From assembly GCF_000686805.1 (NCBI RefSeq), contig NZ_JMLP01000017.1, positions 62,001 through 126,000 on the forward strand: a stretch of 64,000 nt of DNA, given 5' to 3'. The notes beneath the pieces were generated by a model. That model was not told where the DNA came from. It made no database searches and saw only the letters and a list, made by a program, of their open reading frames with translations. This document shows positions 9,501 through 17,211 of this stretch, piece after piece. Each line of letters opens with the position of its first letter. Position 1 is the stretch's first letter. Position numbers and translations under genes: made by a program. This DNA is from Bacillus sp. UNC41MFS5. GTDB lineage: Bacteria > Bacillota > Bacilli > Bacillales_B > DSM-18226.

Positions 9501-11894
9501 ATGATTAAAAATGGAAACCACTTACCGGCGCCGTGGATTAATGTCCTGTCCAATCCTCGTTTTGGCTGTCTCATTTCCGAGATGGGAACGGGTTATACCT
9601 GGTGGCAGAACAGCCGTGAATGCAAGCTAACGCCATGGTCCAATGATCCCGTCCTTGATCCCCCCACGGAAACAGCCTATTTAAGAGATGAGGAAAGTGG
9701 TCAGGTCTGGTCAGTTGCACCATCCGCAGACCATTCAAACGAGCCATATAAAATAACGCATGGCAAAGGATTTACAAAGTTTGATCACGAAAGAAACGGC
9801 ATTAAACACGAAATGCTGGTATATGTACCATTAGAGGATCCGGTGAAAATCATCAAGTTGAAGCTGCAAAACAAGACTACGGAGCAAAGGCAGATTTCTA
9901 TTACCTATTATGCCGAATGGGTTTTAGGGGTTCAGCGACAGACGAATGCACCATTTATTGTGACGGAATGGGATGAGTCTGAGCGGGTCATGATCGCCAA
10001 AAACACATATCAAGAAACCTTCCGTGATGCCACCGCATTTTTGGGGATGTATCCGCAGCGGGGTGCTGATAAGGGCCCTGACCATTTAAACGATCTTACA
10101 TGGACCGCGGACCGCAACGAATTTATTGGACGAAATGGAAGTATGGAACATCCAGCGGGAATGGATCGTGTTGGTTTGTCATGTCGGACAGGCACGCATT
10201 ACGAATCTTGTGGTGCGATTCAGACTAAGCTCACGTTAAACCCGGAGAAAGAACAGGTTGTCTATATTTTATTAGGATGCGATGATTCTAAAGAGAGCGT
10301 CTTACAGTTAACTGAGAAATACAGCCAACCTTCCGCTTGTGATCAAGCGATGGAGGAGATTACTGCTTATTGGGACCATCATTTAGGCCAAATTCAAGTG
10401 TCAACCCCGTCAAAGGAAACCGATTTTATGTTGAACGGGTGGTTATTATATCAGTCTCTTGCCTGTCGAATATGGGCCAGAACGGCCTTTTATCAAGCGG
10501 GAGGAGCATTTGGCTTTCGCGATCAATTGCAGGATTCGCTAGCACTCCTTCATACGATGCCAGAAAAAACAAGAGCACAAATAGTGCTCCACGCCTCCCA
10601 CCAATATTTAGAGGGGGATGTGCAGCACTGGTGGCATGAAGAAACTGAACGTGGGATTCGGACGACGTTTTCTGATGATTTATTATGGATGCCGTATGTG
10701 GTTTCACGTTACATCGAGCATACTGGTGATCGAACGGTTTTGGACGAAGTCGCACCGTTCCTAATGAGTGAACAGCTTGCTGAGGGTGAACACGAACGCT
10801 ATGAACCGACCGTACGTTCTACTGAAACGGGATCTGTATATGAGCATTGCCTGCGAGCGATCGATCGGGCATTGAGTCGGATTGGCGAGCATGGTTTGCC
10901 ATTAATCGGAGTAGGAGATTGGAATGATGGCATGAATCAGGTTGGTGTGAAGGGACGAGGCGAAAGCGTGTGGCTCGGTTGGTTTATTTGTGACGTGCTG
11001 AACCGATTTGTCGAGGTTTGCGGATTACGTGGGGATTCTGAACGGGTGGAGTCATACCAGACAATGCGGAAACAGTTAACAGACTCTCTCAACAATGAGG
11101 GCTGGGATGGTCAGTGGTACAGACGTGCTTTTACCGATGCAGGACAATGGCTCGGCTCCATTCAAAATGAGGAGTGCCGGATTGACGCCATTGCTCAATC
11201 ATGGTCCGTAATCTCAGGTGCGGCACCAATGGATCGTGCTGTTCAGGCAATGAACTCGTTCGACAGGGAACTCGTCGAGCAGGACCTTGCTATTGTTCGG
11301 CTATTGACTCCAGCTTTCGATCAGACTGAACCAAGCCCTGGATATATACAAGGTTATCCACCAGGAATCAGGGAGAATGGTGCCCAATATACACATGGAG
11401 TTATTTGGGGCATCATCGCTTGGTGTCAGCTTGGTAACGGTGATAAAGCAATGGAGATGTTTACAATGCTTAATCCGATGACGCATACTCGTACCGACCA
11501 AGAAGTAAGAAGATATACAGGTGAACCCTACGCAATTGCCGCTGATGTGTATACGGCAGAACCGAATCAGGGACATTCAGGATGGACATGGTATACGGGT
11601 GCATCAGGGTGGTTTTATCAGGCCGGTATCGAGTGGATCCTAGGGATTCGGCGACGAGAAACTCGTCTTTATATTGATCCGCGTATTCCAAGTGAGTGGC
11701 CGGGATTCTCTGCTACGTACCGATTTGGGAAGACTTCTTACCACATTAACGTTAAGAATGGGTCTGGTGGCAGTGGAAGCGAGTTGACCGTTGACGGTGT
11801 GCAAATTCCGATTCTTGAAAAGGAAAAAGCTGCAGGACCATTTGTGGAATTACGAGATGACGGACTCGACCATCATGTGGAATTGAGAATTTAG
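3552..11894 (+). CDS. Cyclic beta-(1,2)-glucan synthase-like giant membrane glycosyltransferase/phosphorylase (NdvB/Cgs type)
   Basis: This 2780-residue multidomain protein should polymerise glucose from UDP-glucose and trim/cyclise the chain by a phosphorylase-like domain. It starts with a poorly conserved helical region (1-400) and a first membrane pair near 415-460. A family 84 glycosyltransferase domain follows, with the DxD motif in ITLDSDTQLP (about 622-632) and HRWVRGDWQ near 771. There is a second membrane block (about 820-980), then a glycoamylase-like domain (about 1290-1420, ESGYYAFDYQMNYQYRAFG). Two GH94-type beta-sandwich regions lead into a C-terminal GH94 catalytic domain, with GVGDWNDGMNQVG near 2456 supplying the acid residue. 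The start is TTG, chosen for the GGGGGGAAT just upstream. It stands alone. Domain content and size fit Cgs/NdvB of Gram-negatives. The product in a Bacillus is unproven and could be another beta-glucan. Confidence 0.88.
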   Translation: MIFNKEQLREEAHKTALTHDPYISRKKSTRFIRSNESDFEKLRNFVNDLRDNCSSCSQPAEDWLLDNAEFLEEQVLVVNQELTKKFVNSLPHLKKTGDSRVYSICTDYLQFNDGHLDMDSYISYLQSYQEVSVLTMGEVWAVPLIMRVALIRRLAEIMDTVKERRDVCVLVEKLLTDIKTTEITPEKLKQVLEEAGQDMPLSGPMIVHLVKHLRERADYTATVGEWLICKLENGPESLDHILSYEYQLQAAFQVTTGNLITSLRKLSRWDWKETFEQISMVEQSLRKERTGLYAQLDFSSRDTLRKRVERLSRRLNLPENLVAAQAVELADKYGEKLSGEESQEQENSEERADTYGKELNEKYSKDKNRQLFVAYYFLDPNGMMQLRQALKMCGKPRALPETGIMRRATGTYFNMLAVYFAVFLIGFSIWIGWDEFFTPLQWLAILGTLLFPVTEWAVTSAHWFIERVKSPVPLLRFDFSKGISADAKTIVVIPVIWSSITEVKELTDRLELHYLANRDSNLHFALLGDFQDAETESLEQDEVILTAAKKEIERLRTTYSSTNFHLFQRKRQWNPSEGVWMGWERKRGKLVEFVELLKGRKDTSFALLKADLTTLQDVRYIITLDSDTQLPLESAQRMIGTLHLPYNQPILNDTKTRVIEGYGVLQPRLSMSHEASMKSRFARLFSADPGFDPYAFAVSDPYQDALGQGIFTGKGIFNVDAFYQVLCERIPDNRVLSHDLLEGSFLRAGLLSDIELIDHYPAKFIVFQKRLHRWVRGDWQLLLWLLPRVKNRRGELLPVDMSVLTKWQIIDNIRRSLMSTSLFITTLLAVTILPGSPLRWIALVTATWFLPILRQLVTFQTSLMNLRSILNTAAQVLLGIVTMPFQIVLLLDAIVRSLYRLLFSKKRMLEWVSTDEVNRNSERKGTPLLQSMLGGYVLCLLFLAATLFNGNTVVQIIGLTLTVMWICAPLVIRWLDQPSPQERMAFSEEELEELTNLAQQIWSFYEDFVTEKENWLPPDNVQMEPQNGVAHRTSPTNIGMYLTCALAARDFAFIDTPGLILRLERTLETLERMEKWEGHLYNWYDTETLNPLSPKYISTVDSGNLVGCLITVKEGLAEWLESFDKKETPIYHFHNDEKLKTAFSEEIAPDVSRQRSGKKANIIWRDRGHVLLKRIEKLIEETNFQPLFDHRANLFSLGYHADRNTQDEVLYDLMASEARIASFVAIALGQVSVSHWHVLGRTMTRVGKRPVLLSWSGTMFEFLMPWLLMRTYRNTLWEKTYAAVVDRQIQYAHQRGVPFGISESGYYAFDYQMNYQYRAFGVPGLGFKRGLEQDLVTAPYATIMALPFAKDQALAALKKIEQLNGRGKYGFYEAMDFTQERLPNGKQHQVIQSFMAHHQGMSFLTLANLLLPKTMVERFHRNKQIRSAELLLQERIPKTPKYIKHPALGRVHKPYSKTAQDVPTVREYISPDTKVPEVSVLSNGSFTTVVTNTGSGFSQYKGLLLSRWREDPVMDPWGSYVYIRDISQDKLWSPSYQPCRVNSPEQHVKFELDRATYMREDGEVKTSMEICVSSEWNAELRRITLTNSGDEAKVLEVTTFVELALSNPIADAAHTAFSKLFIRTAFDAGSGCLIAGRRPREAKDQTLWSAHSLMVEGDTLGSVEFETDRASFIGRGYRLSDPQGIRSRLRGKVGSVADPAFVMRRRICIEPGKEIRLVAVTSVSETKEDAIEIVRKFAPNQAVERAFQLSWNRGQIEIRNLHLTNREATDFQRLVGHILYTPPLKEGRGENISINTKGQSGLWSFGVSGDRPIVLVRIEDRSQMPFVVKMLTGHEYIRRLGLLFDLVLLNESEEGYQQFLQEALQQAAEQGVDRFGAGLSGVYVIASNQLAAEDKALLMAVARVEFRAGGASIETQMRLPKVETENEPLRSETKNGLPDQLNPVSSARNKYVFSGQTIQVETKDWLFFNGWGGFSPDGKEYRLMIKNGNHLPAPWINVLSNPRFGCLISEMGTGYTWWQNSRECKLTPWSNDPVLDPPTETAYLRDEESGQVWSVAPSADHSNEPYKITHGKGFTKFDHERNGIKHEMLVYVPLEDPVKIIKLKLQNKTTEQRQISITYYAEWVLGVQRQTNAPFIVTEWDESERVMIAKNTYQETFRDATAFLGMYPQRGADKGPDHLNDLTWTADRNEFIGRNGSMEHPAGMDRVGLSCRTGTHYESCGAIQTKLTLNPEKEQVVYILLGCDDSKESVLQLTEKYSQPSACDQAMEEITAYWDHHLGQIQVSTPSKETDFMLNGWLLYQSLACRIWARTAFYQAGGAFGFRDQLQDSLALLHTMPEKTRAQIVLHASHQYLEGDVQHWWHEETERGIRTTFSDDLLWMPYVVSRYIEHTGDRTVLDEVAPFLMSEQLAEGEHERYEPTVRSTETGSVYEHCLRAIDRALSRIGEHGLPLIGVGDWNDGMNQVGVKGRGESVWLGWFICDVLNRFVEVCGLRGDSERVESYQTMRKQLTDSLNNEGWDGQWYRRAFTDAGQWLGSIQNEECRIDAIAQSWSVISGAAPMDRAVQAMNSFDRELVEQDLAIVRLLTPAFDQTEPSPGYIQGYPPGIRENGAQYTHGVIWGIIAWCQLGNGDKAMEMFTMLNPMTHTRTDQEVRRYTGEPYAIAADVYTAEPNQGHSGWTWYTGASGWFYQAGIEWILGIRRRETRLYIDPRIPSEWPGFSATYRFGKTSYHINVKNGSGGSGSELTVDGVQIPILEKEKAAGPFVELRDDGLDHHVELRI

Positions 11895-11926
11895 GAAAAA
11901 TAAAAACATTGGTAAGCTCCCTTTAT

Positions 11927-12127
11927 TCAATAAAAATGCTCCGGGATTAATTGAACGGACCTAATACTGGAGTGGAAGGATTCAATGACGGCATTATCCA
12001 AGCAGTTGCCTTTTTGGGCCATGCTTGTGATAATGCTTTTTTCATTTGCACTCGGGCATGTTTGGCGGTGGAGTCCAGAACGCCAACCATTTATTGATAC
12101 AGGTGCTTTCAACCCTTCATGATGCAA
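11927..12127 (-). pseudogene. IS3-family transposase (OrfB) C-terminal remnant
   Basis: The reverse frame contains SMAQKGNCLDNAVIESFHSS, which matches the conserved 'S-x-KGNC-x-DNA-x-x-E-S-F' block around the last DDE residue of IS3/IS150-type integrases. Sequence before it does not keep the first two catalytic aspartates in frame, and what follows stops after ...IPEHFY. No terminal inverted repeats or target duplication were found. It is a decayed fragment. Confidence 0.7.
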
Positions 12128-12266
12128 ACGGAAAGGTATATGTTGACCATTTTTTACGATGTTGTTGTGGAGCTAACGAAATTTGAAAAGGAACAAATTA
12201 AAGCTAAATAATATACTTGTTAACTGCTCCCTGTTGTTCTTGTACGATGAATCAGGGGAAGAATTA

Positions 12267-12295
12267 GAATATTTTTCCTTAGACAATGCATACTA
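12267..12295 (+). promoter_or_regulatory. Sigma-G type promoter of the gerA-like operon
   Basis: GAATA (12267-12271) and CATACTA (12289-12295) are separated by 17 bases. This is close to the forespore sigma-G consensus. It lies about 37 bases before the germination gene start at 12333, as expected because gerA operons are sigma-G dependent. Confidence 0.75.
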
Positions 12296-12332
12296 AAAAC
12301 ATAATTTAAAGCAATTGCAGAAAGGGACGGAG

Positions 12333-13883
12333 ATGATGTTTTATTTTCTGAAGTTTTTAAGAGGAAAACGCTCTTCTCGGTTCCATCAAACAAGCAATAA
12401 TTCTAATCTTCAGAAAAAAAATATGGAAGATGATGTCCTGGACTCTGATTTATCCCAAAATACAGAGAATCTCCGACTGCTTTATTCTCAAGCACCTGAT
12501 TTAGTGATTCGCCGCTTTCCCATCGCCGCGGGCAAATCTGAGGCAGCTTTGGTGTACTTTTCTGGATTATCGGATAAAAATGCCATCCATGATCATGTTT
12601 TGAAGCCATTGATGCAAAGCGACTTCGATCTTCATAAGGAACTACCTATCACATTAGGTGAGGTTGATATTGTCTATACGTGGGATGACATCGAAAGTGC
12701 GATTCTAGGTGGGGATAGCGTTTTATTGTTAAACGGACAGATCACCGGGTATCAATTGAATACAAAAGGGTGGCCGCAAAGACAGCTGAATGATCCACAA
12801 AATGAAATCTCTTTAAAAGGCGCTCATCAAGGATTCGTAGAGACAGCGAGTCAAAATATCGCCTTAATTCGCCGATATATTCCCCATCAGGAATTGAGAT
12901 TGAAAGAGATGACAGTTGGTATTCGGGGGAAAACAAAGGTATCGATTTTGTATTTGAATGATGTGGCTTCTGAAGACGTGCTGAGAGAATTGGAGTCACG
13001 GATTCAGAAAATTACGGTGGACGCGATCATTAATACCGGCGAGCTGATCGAGTTCATTGAAGATAATCCGTATTCACCATTCCCGCAAATTATGCTGACT
13101 GAAAGGCCTGATACCGCAGTATCCCAAATTCTCCAGGGAAGATTTGTGATTGTTTTGGACCGTTCTCCGAGCGTATTGATTGCTCCGACGAATTTTATGT
13201 CCTTTTTTCAGGCTGTGGATGATTACGGTTCCCGTTGGTTAGTTTCGTCATTCATCCGAGTGAGCCGTTTTTTATCTTTTTTGATTGCCTTATTTTTGCC
13301 CGCCACCTATGTTGCCTTTATTTCCTATAATTTTGAAGTTATCCCGATGGAGCTTTTACTTTCGATTGCAGAATCAAGGATACAAGTTCCGTTCCCACCC
13401 GTGCTGGAAGCGGTGATTATGGAAATGATCCTGGAGATGATGAGGGAGGCGGCACTAAGGCTGCCGACTCCGATTGGTCAGACCATTGGCATTGTGGGCG
13501 GCATTATCATTGGACAGGCGGCTGTTCAGGTGGGAATTGTCAGCAACATAATGATTATTGTCGTTGCTGTTACAGCGATTGCTTCTTATAACATCCCTAA
13601 TTATGATATGAGTTCGTCCATTAGATTATTAAGATTTCCAATGATGTTATCTGCTGCCATGTTTGGAGTTGTAGGGATTGTGGTAGGATGGATGACTATA
13701 GTTGGACATCTGGTTAGTCTTGAATCATTAGGTACACCCTATGGTACTCCTCTAGCTCCATTCCGTTTTGCTGATATGAAGGATGCATTTTTGCGCTTTC
13801 CTTTATGGTCAATGAAAAGCCGCCCCAAAGGAACTGGGGCAATTCCAACTATTCGACAAGGGCGAAATCGCACTAAAAGGTGA
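12333..13883 (+). CDS. GerA-family spore germinant receptor subunit A
   Basis: This is the A subunit of a germinant receptor in the inner spore membrane (GerAA/GerBA/GerKA family, about 516 residues). The N-terminal half is hydrophilic and contains SFxxxxDLVIRxFP-like and VYTWDDIESAILGGDSVLL segments. The conserved NPYSPFPQIMLTERPD (about 245-262) precedes the membrane domain, which carries the typical EAVIMEMILEMMREA and RLPTPIGQTIGIVGG motifs. A TTG at 12315 is in frame, but AAAGGGA at 12321-12327 fits the ATG at 12333. It is the first gene of a three-gene A-B-C operon; the stop is 4 bases before the next start. The germinant specificity cannot be inferred. Confidence 0.93.
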   Translation: MMFYFLKFLRGKRSSRFHQTSNNSNLQKKNMEDDVLDSDLSQNTENLRLLYSQAPDLVIRRFPIAAGKSEAALVYFSGLSDKNAIHDHVLKPLMQSDFDLHKELPITLGEVDIVYTWDDIESAILGGDSVLLLNGQITGYQLNTKGWPQRQLNDPQNEISLKGAHQGFVETASQNIALIRRYIPHQELRLKEMTVGIRGKTKVSILYLNDVASEDVLRELESRIQKITVDAIINTGELIEFIEDNPYSPFPQIMLTERPDTAVSQILQGRFVIVLDRSPSVLIAPTNFMSFFQAVDDYGSRWLVSSFIRVSRFLSFLIALFLPATYVAFISYNFEVIPMELLLSIAESRIQVPFPPVLEAVIMEMILEMMREAALRLPTPIGQTIGIVGGIIIGQAAVQVGIVSNIMIIVVAVTAIASYNIPNYDMSSSIRLLRFPMMLSAAMFGVVGIVVGWMTIVGHLVSLESLGTPYGTPLAPFRFADMKDAFLRFPLWSMKSRPKGTGAIPTIRQGRNRTKR

Positions 13884-13887
13884 AACG

Positions 13888-14988
13888 ATGAAGAAATATT
13901 CCTATAATGAAATCACGCTCATGCAGTATATTTTTTTGATTAATGGAGCGCAGGTAGGGACCGGTGTTCTATCCCTCCCGCGCATACTTGCCGAAAAAGC
14001 TGGAACCGACGGTTGGATGGCTATCATAATTGGCTGGTTATGCTCAGTCGCTGCCAGCATTTTTTTAGTTAAAGCGGCTGCAAAATACCCGGAGGACACC
14101 CTTTACGAAATTCTAATACGTTTTTTCGGAAAAATACTGGGGAAAGCGCTCGTCTCGGTTTACATGGTGTACTTTGCATTTTACGCTTGGACCATTCTTG
14201 TAAATGCCTGTCTTTATATCAAGGCATGGTTTCTTCCTAAAACCCCTGATTATATCATTTTGCTATTATTTTCGATTCCAACTTTTTTTGTTGCCCGCAA
14301 CGGGTTGCGCGTTTTAGGCAGGTATTCGGAACTATCTTTTTATATGGTCATGTGGATTCCTCTGTTTTTATTGATACCGCTAAAGGATGGAAATTGGCTC
14401 CACTTCCTTCCTTTGCTTAAAGAAGGGTGGCGACCGGTTTTGTCTGCTGTGCCGACCACTGTTTTTTCCTTTTTGGGATTTGAAGTAGCGTTCTTCTTGT
14501 ACCCCTTTTTACAAAAAAAGCAGCATGCGGTGCTTGGAATCACGATTGCGAACACCTTAACGATGTTGTTTTATTTATTTGTCACGGTTGTCTGCTTTGC
14601 CTTTTTTAGCCCCGATGGGATTATTGGATTTAATCAACCTGTACTGAATTTACTTAAACTAATTGAATTTCGTTTTTTGGAACGTTTTGACATGGTTTTA
14701 TTGTCTGTTTATCTGATTGTTGTTTCTACAGCCTGGATTCCATGCATATACCTTGCAGCGTTTTGTTCTAGTCAATTGCTTGGAAAACAGGATCACAGCA
14801 ATTACGTGATCATTTTATTATTGGTCATTATTGGATCGGTATTTTGGCTCGATCCTACTTGGATTGATTCGGAAGGGTGGCAGAAAATGGTGGTCAAAGG
14901 CGGGCTGGTATTGGCATTCGTTGCCCCGCCCTTTTTATGGGTTTATAGCTGGATATATGAAAAGTTCCGTCGGAGGGTAAGCCATTGA
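13888..14988 (+). CDS. GerB-family germinant receptor permease subunit
   Basis: This is a 366-residue endospore germination permease (GerAB family, related to APC transporters) with about ten membrane segments. It begins with the typical TLMQYIFLINGAQVGTGVLSLP and ends in WIYEKFRRR. It should form the germinant-sensing channel part of the receptor. The ribosome binding site AAAAGGTG overlaps the stop of the A subunit, and the stop overlaps the start of the C subunit by four bases. This means tight translational coupling. Confidence 0.93.
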   Translation: MKKYSYNEITLMQYIFLINGAQVGTGVLSLPRILAEKAGTDGWMAIIIGWLCSVAASIFLVKAAAKYPEDTLYEILIRFFGKILGKALVSVYMVYFAFYAWTILVNACLYIKAWFLPKTPDYIILLLFSIPTFFVARNGLRVLGRYSELSFYMVMWIPLFLLIPLKDGNWLHFLPLLKEGWRPVLSAVPTTVFSFLGFEVAFFLYPFLQKKQHAVLGITIANTLTMLFYLFVTVVCFAFFSPDGIIGFNQPVLNLLKLIEFRFLERFDMVLLSVYLIVVSTAWIPCIYLAAFCSSQLLGKQDHSNYVIILLLVIIGSVFWLDPTWIDSEGWQKMVVKGGLVLAFVAPPFLWVYSWIYEKFRRRVSH

Positions 14989-16088
14989 AAAGGAAGACAT
15001 TGCTTTGCCTATCGCTTGTGGCTATGATGATTACCGGATGCGTGGACCAAATGTATGTTGAAGATGTCACTCTGTCACTAATACTTGGTTTAGACTTGGA
15101 TGAGGATGACCATTTAGTGGTGTTTATGTCAAGTCCGGTGTTTAATAAAGAAGCAGAGGTAAAAGAGGAGAAAGTCGAAGTGAAGGCTGTTACTATTCGA
15201 GATTCCAGGGAACTGTTTGATACGACCGTAATGGCTTTAACATCGGGAAGCAAAACGCAATTAATCTTAGTCGGGAAAAAGCTGTTAAAACAAAAAAATT
15301 GGATTGATTATCTCGATCCTTTTTATCGGGACCCCAAAAATACGGTAACCACACGCGTTGTCGCCGTAGATGGGCCTGTTTCGGATGTGATTTTTTTCAA
15401 GCCAAAAGACAAGCCTCGTCTCCCATTATATTTAACTAATTTAGTTGATACAGCCTCCAGAAGAAATATCGCTGTAAAAACGACCATTCAAGAGTTCCGT
15501 AAGCAAACGAAAGAAAAAGGGATGACAGCAAGCATTACCGATATGAAAAAAGACGACAAAATCATGTTGACCGGCACGGCGCTGCTGGATGAACAGAGCC
15601 GATATAAGTTAAGCATCACACCACATGAAAATAAATTTTTACGCATCCTTCAGAATAAAACAAAAGGGGATTTCCCATTTACCATTTCAGTTCCTTTGAA
15701 ATCGAATGGACAGGATAAACATTGGATCAGCTTTAGTACGCCGAGCATCAAGGTAAAAACAAAGGTAAGGTATAACGATCATTTTATTTTTGACACAGAC
15801 GTAAAAATGAGAATTGCCATTACAGAACGGCTTTTTCCATTCAATGTAAGGAAGGACGAAGCGAAACTGCAAAAGAGTATTGAAACGAAACTGCAAGCAG
15901 ATTTTGAGCGCTTAATAAAGAAAACGCAAACCGCACTCATTGACCCTTTTGGATTTGGATTATATGCAAGAGCTTATACATATCCAGAGTGGAAAAAAGT
16001 CCAAAATCAATGGGGGAAAGCCTTTTCGAAGGCTGATGTAAACGTCAAGGTACATGTAACCATTGGCGGGATGGGAACGATTAAGTAA
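14985..16088 (+). CDS. GerC-family germination lipoprotein (Ger(x)C)
   Basis: This is a 367-residue lipoprotein subunit of the germinant receptor. The signal peptide (MKRKTLLCLSLVAMMITGC) ends in a lipobox cysteine at residue 19. The body shows the family features LILGLDLDEDDHLVV and SGSKTQLILVGKKLL, and the C-terminal ANTAR-unrelated GerAC domain contains FGFGLYARAYTYPEW. The start is TTG, overlapping the permease stop (TTGA). A strong terminator lies 150 bases downstream. Lipid modification would anchor it in the inner spore membrane with the A and B subunits. Confidence 0.93.
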   Translation: MKRKTLLCLSLVAMMITGCVDQMYVEDVTLSLILGLDLDEDDHLVVFMSSPVFNKEAEVKEEKVEVKAVTIRDSRELFDTTVMALTSGSKTQLILVGKKLLKQKNWIDYLDPFYRDPKNTVTTRVVAVDGPVSDVIFFKPKDKPRLPLYLTNLVDTASRRNIAVKTTIQEFRKQTKEKGMTASITDMKKDDKIMLTGTALLDEQSRYKLSITPHENKFLRILQNKTKGDFPFTISVPLKSNGQDKHWISFSTPSIKVKTKVRYNDHFIFDTDVKMRIAITERLFPFNVRKDEAKLQKSIETKLQADFERLIKKTQTALIDPFGFGLYARAYTYPEWKKVQNQWGKAFSKADVNVKVHVTIGGMGTIK

Positions 16089-16240
16089 CACGGGCCAATG
16101 ATGTTCTATTTAAAAAAGGCTATTCTTATTGTTACAACCTTAACGAATGGATATCACATGATGCTTTTTTTAATGACCGTTACGAACAAACGAAAAGTTG
16201 AAAATAAAGTGGGTAAAACTTAGGAATATCGAATAAAAAG

Positions 16241-16280
16241 ACAAAATGGGGAGGGAGCGAAGCTCCTTCCCCATTTTGTT
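16241..16280. terminator. Bidirectional terminator between converging operons
   Basis: An 18-bp stem (arms 16241-16258 and 16262-16279, one G-T pair) closes on the GAGC-GAA-GCTC apex and is flanked by A-rich and T-rich sides. It separates gerC (+) from the YcgQ-like gene (-). Confidence 0.85.
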
Positions 16281-16304
16281 AACAGCCCCAATTAGGACCT
16301 TTAA

Positions 16305-17201
16305 TCAATTCAAGGTGTTTCTATAAACATAAGGGTCATTAGGCTTTGAAATGGTTTTGTAGCTTGTTACTTTTAAAACAGGAATTTTGGTTTTCATTTG
16401 TGAATAATACACTGTATCCATTGTTCCTGTTACTTGGTACCATTGGTCATTCGGAATGTGTACGTTTTTCGGGAATTGAATCATCATTCCAAAGGCACCA
16501 GAGTCAGCGACACAATGAATGAGCCCAAATCGAAGTAAAAAAAGTTGGTTAGGCTGTACTCCTGGACCATTGTAAGTAAAGCCTTTCATGGTCAGCGTTT
16601 TCCCTGCAAAAGCCCCAGAAAAATTATACATTACTTCTAACCCGACTAAATAGTCTTTATCCGTTAAAGTAATATTATTTTTTGGAATATAAGACTTAGA
16701 CTCTTTCCTGACTAAATCCGTAAAATCAGCCTGGTTCATGAATTTACTCATATCAGGATTTAGGACTTGATGGGTCCCGTACCGATCATTTCCGTCCTCT
16801 AATGTTGGAAATGAAAACCCTTTGGCATCCACAAGCTGTGAATCAAGTGTTGCCACTGGCAAAAACACTCCAGTAATAGCAGGAATTAGCACAAGAGTGT
16901 ACGCCAGGAATTTTTTTATCTTTTTTCCAGCTGATGGTTTCTTTTTTTCGTGACCATGGTCATGATGGTGTTCATGGTCATGATGATCGTGGCTACATTC
17001 ACAATCCTGCTCGTTCTCTTGTTTATCTCCAGATGACCATAATTTAACTCCTTCGAAAACTGTAAGGATGGATAAAATCACGATCATACTCGCAGATAAG
17101 AAGCTATATTTCATGTTTATATATTTTGAGATGTTTCCTGTGGTATGCAGCATAAAAAACAAGTTTGTAGTAAGTATTAAAATAAGGACTCTAAACATCA
17201 T
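16305..17201 (-). CDS. TIGR03943/YcgQ-type membrane protein, permease partner
   Basis: This is a 298-residue protein with two N-terminal membrane segments, a histidine-rich cytosolic loop (a run of HDHHDHEHHHDHGH near residues 75-90), another membrane segment and an extracellular domain of about 170 residues. The family (TIGR03943, B. subtilis YcgQ) pairs with a YcgR-type permease, and the metal-binding loop suggests divalent metal handling. A longer frame begins at 17240, but AAAGGATGTGGG places the start at the ATG at 17201 (MMFRVL). This is only 10 bases after the permease stop. The transported substrate is unknown. The His-rich loop is what is seen; metal binding is inference. Confidence 0.85.
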   Translation of the reverse strand: MMFRVLILILTTNLFFMLHTTGNISKYINMKYSFLSASMIVILSILTVFEGVKLWSSGDKQENEQDCECSHDHHDHEHHHDHGHEKKKPSAGKKIKKFLAYTLVLIPAITGVFLPVATLDSQLVDAKGFSFPTLEDGNDRYGTHQVLNPDMSKFMNQADFTDLVRKESKSYIPKNNITLTDKDYLVGLEVMYNFSGAFAGKTLTMKGFTYNGPGVQPNQLFLLRFGLIHCVADSGAFGMMIQFPKNVHIPNDQWYQVTGTMDTVYYSQMKTKIPVLKVTSYKTISKPNDPYVYRNTLN

Positions 17202-17211
17202 CCCACATCCT

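Noticed and set aside
4427..11691. Many reverse-strand and shifted frames within the glucan synthase gene
   Set aside because: They are shadows of a continuous, well-conserved 2780-codon gene and show no independent homology.
11927..12127. Complete insertion sequence
   Set aside because: Only the conserved C-terminal transposase block is present. No inverted repeats, no first ORF and no target duplication.
16091..16201. Open frame RANDVLFKKGYSYCYNLNEW and on, after gerC
   Set aside because: No start codon, no ribosome binding site and no family recognised. Possibly a gene relic but not supportable.
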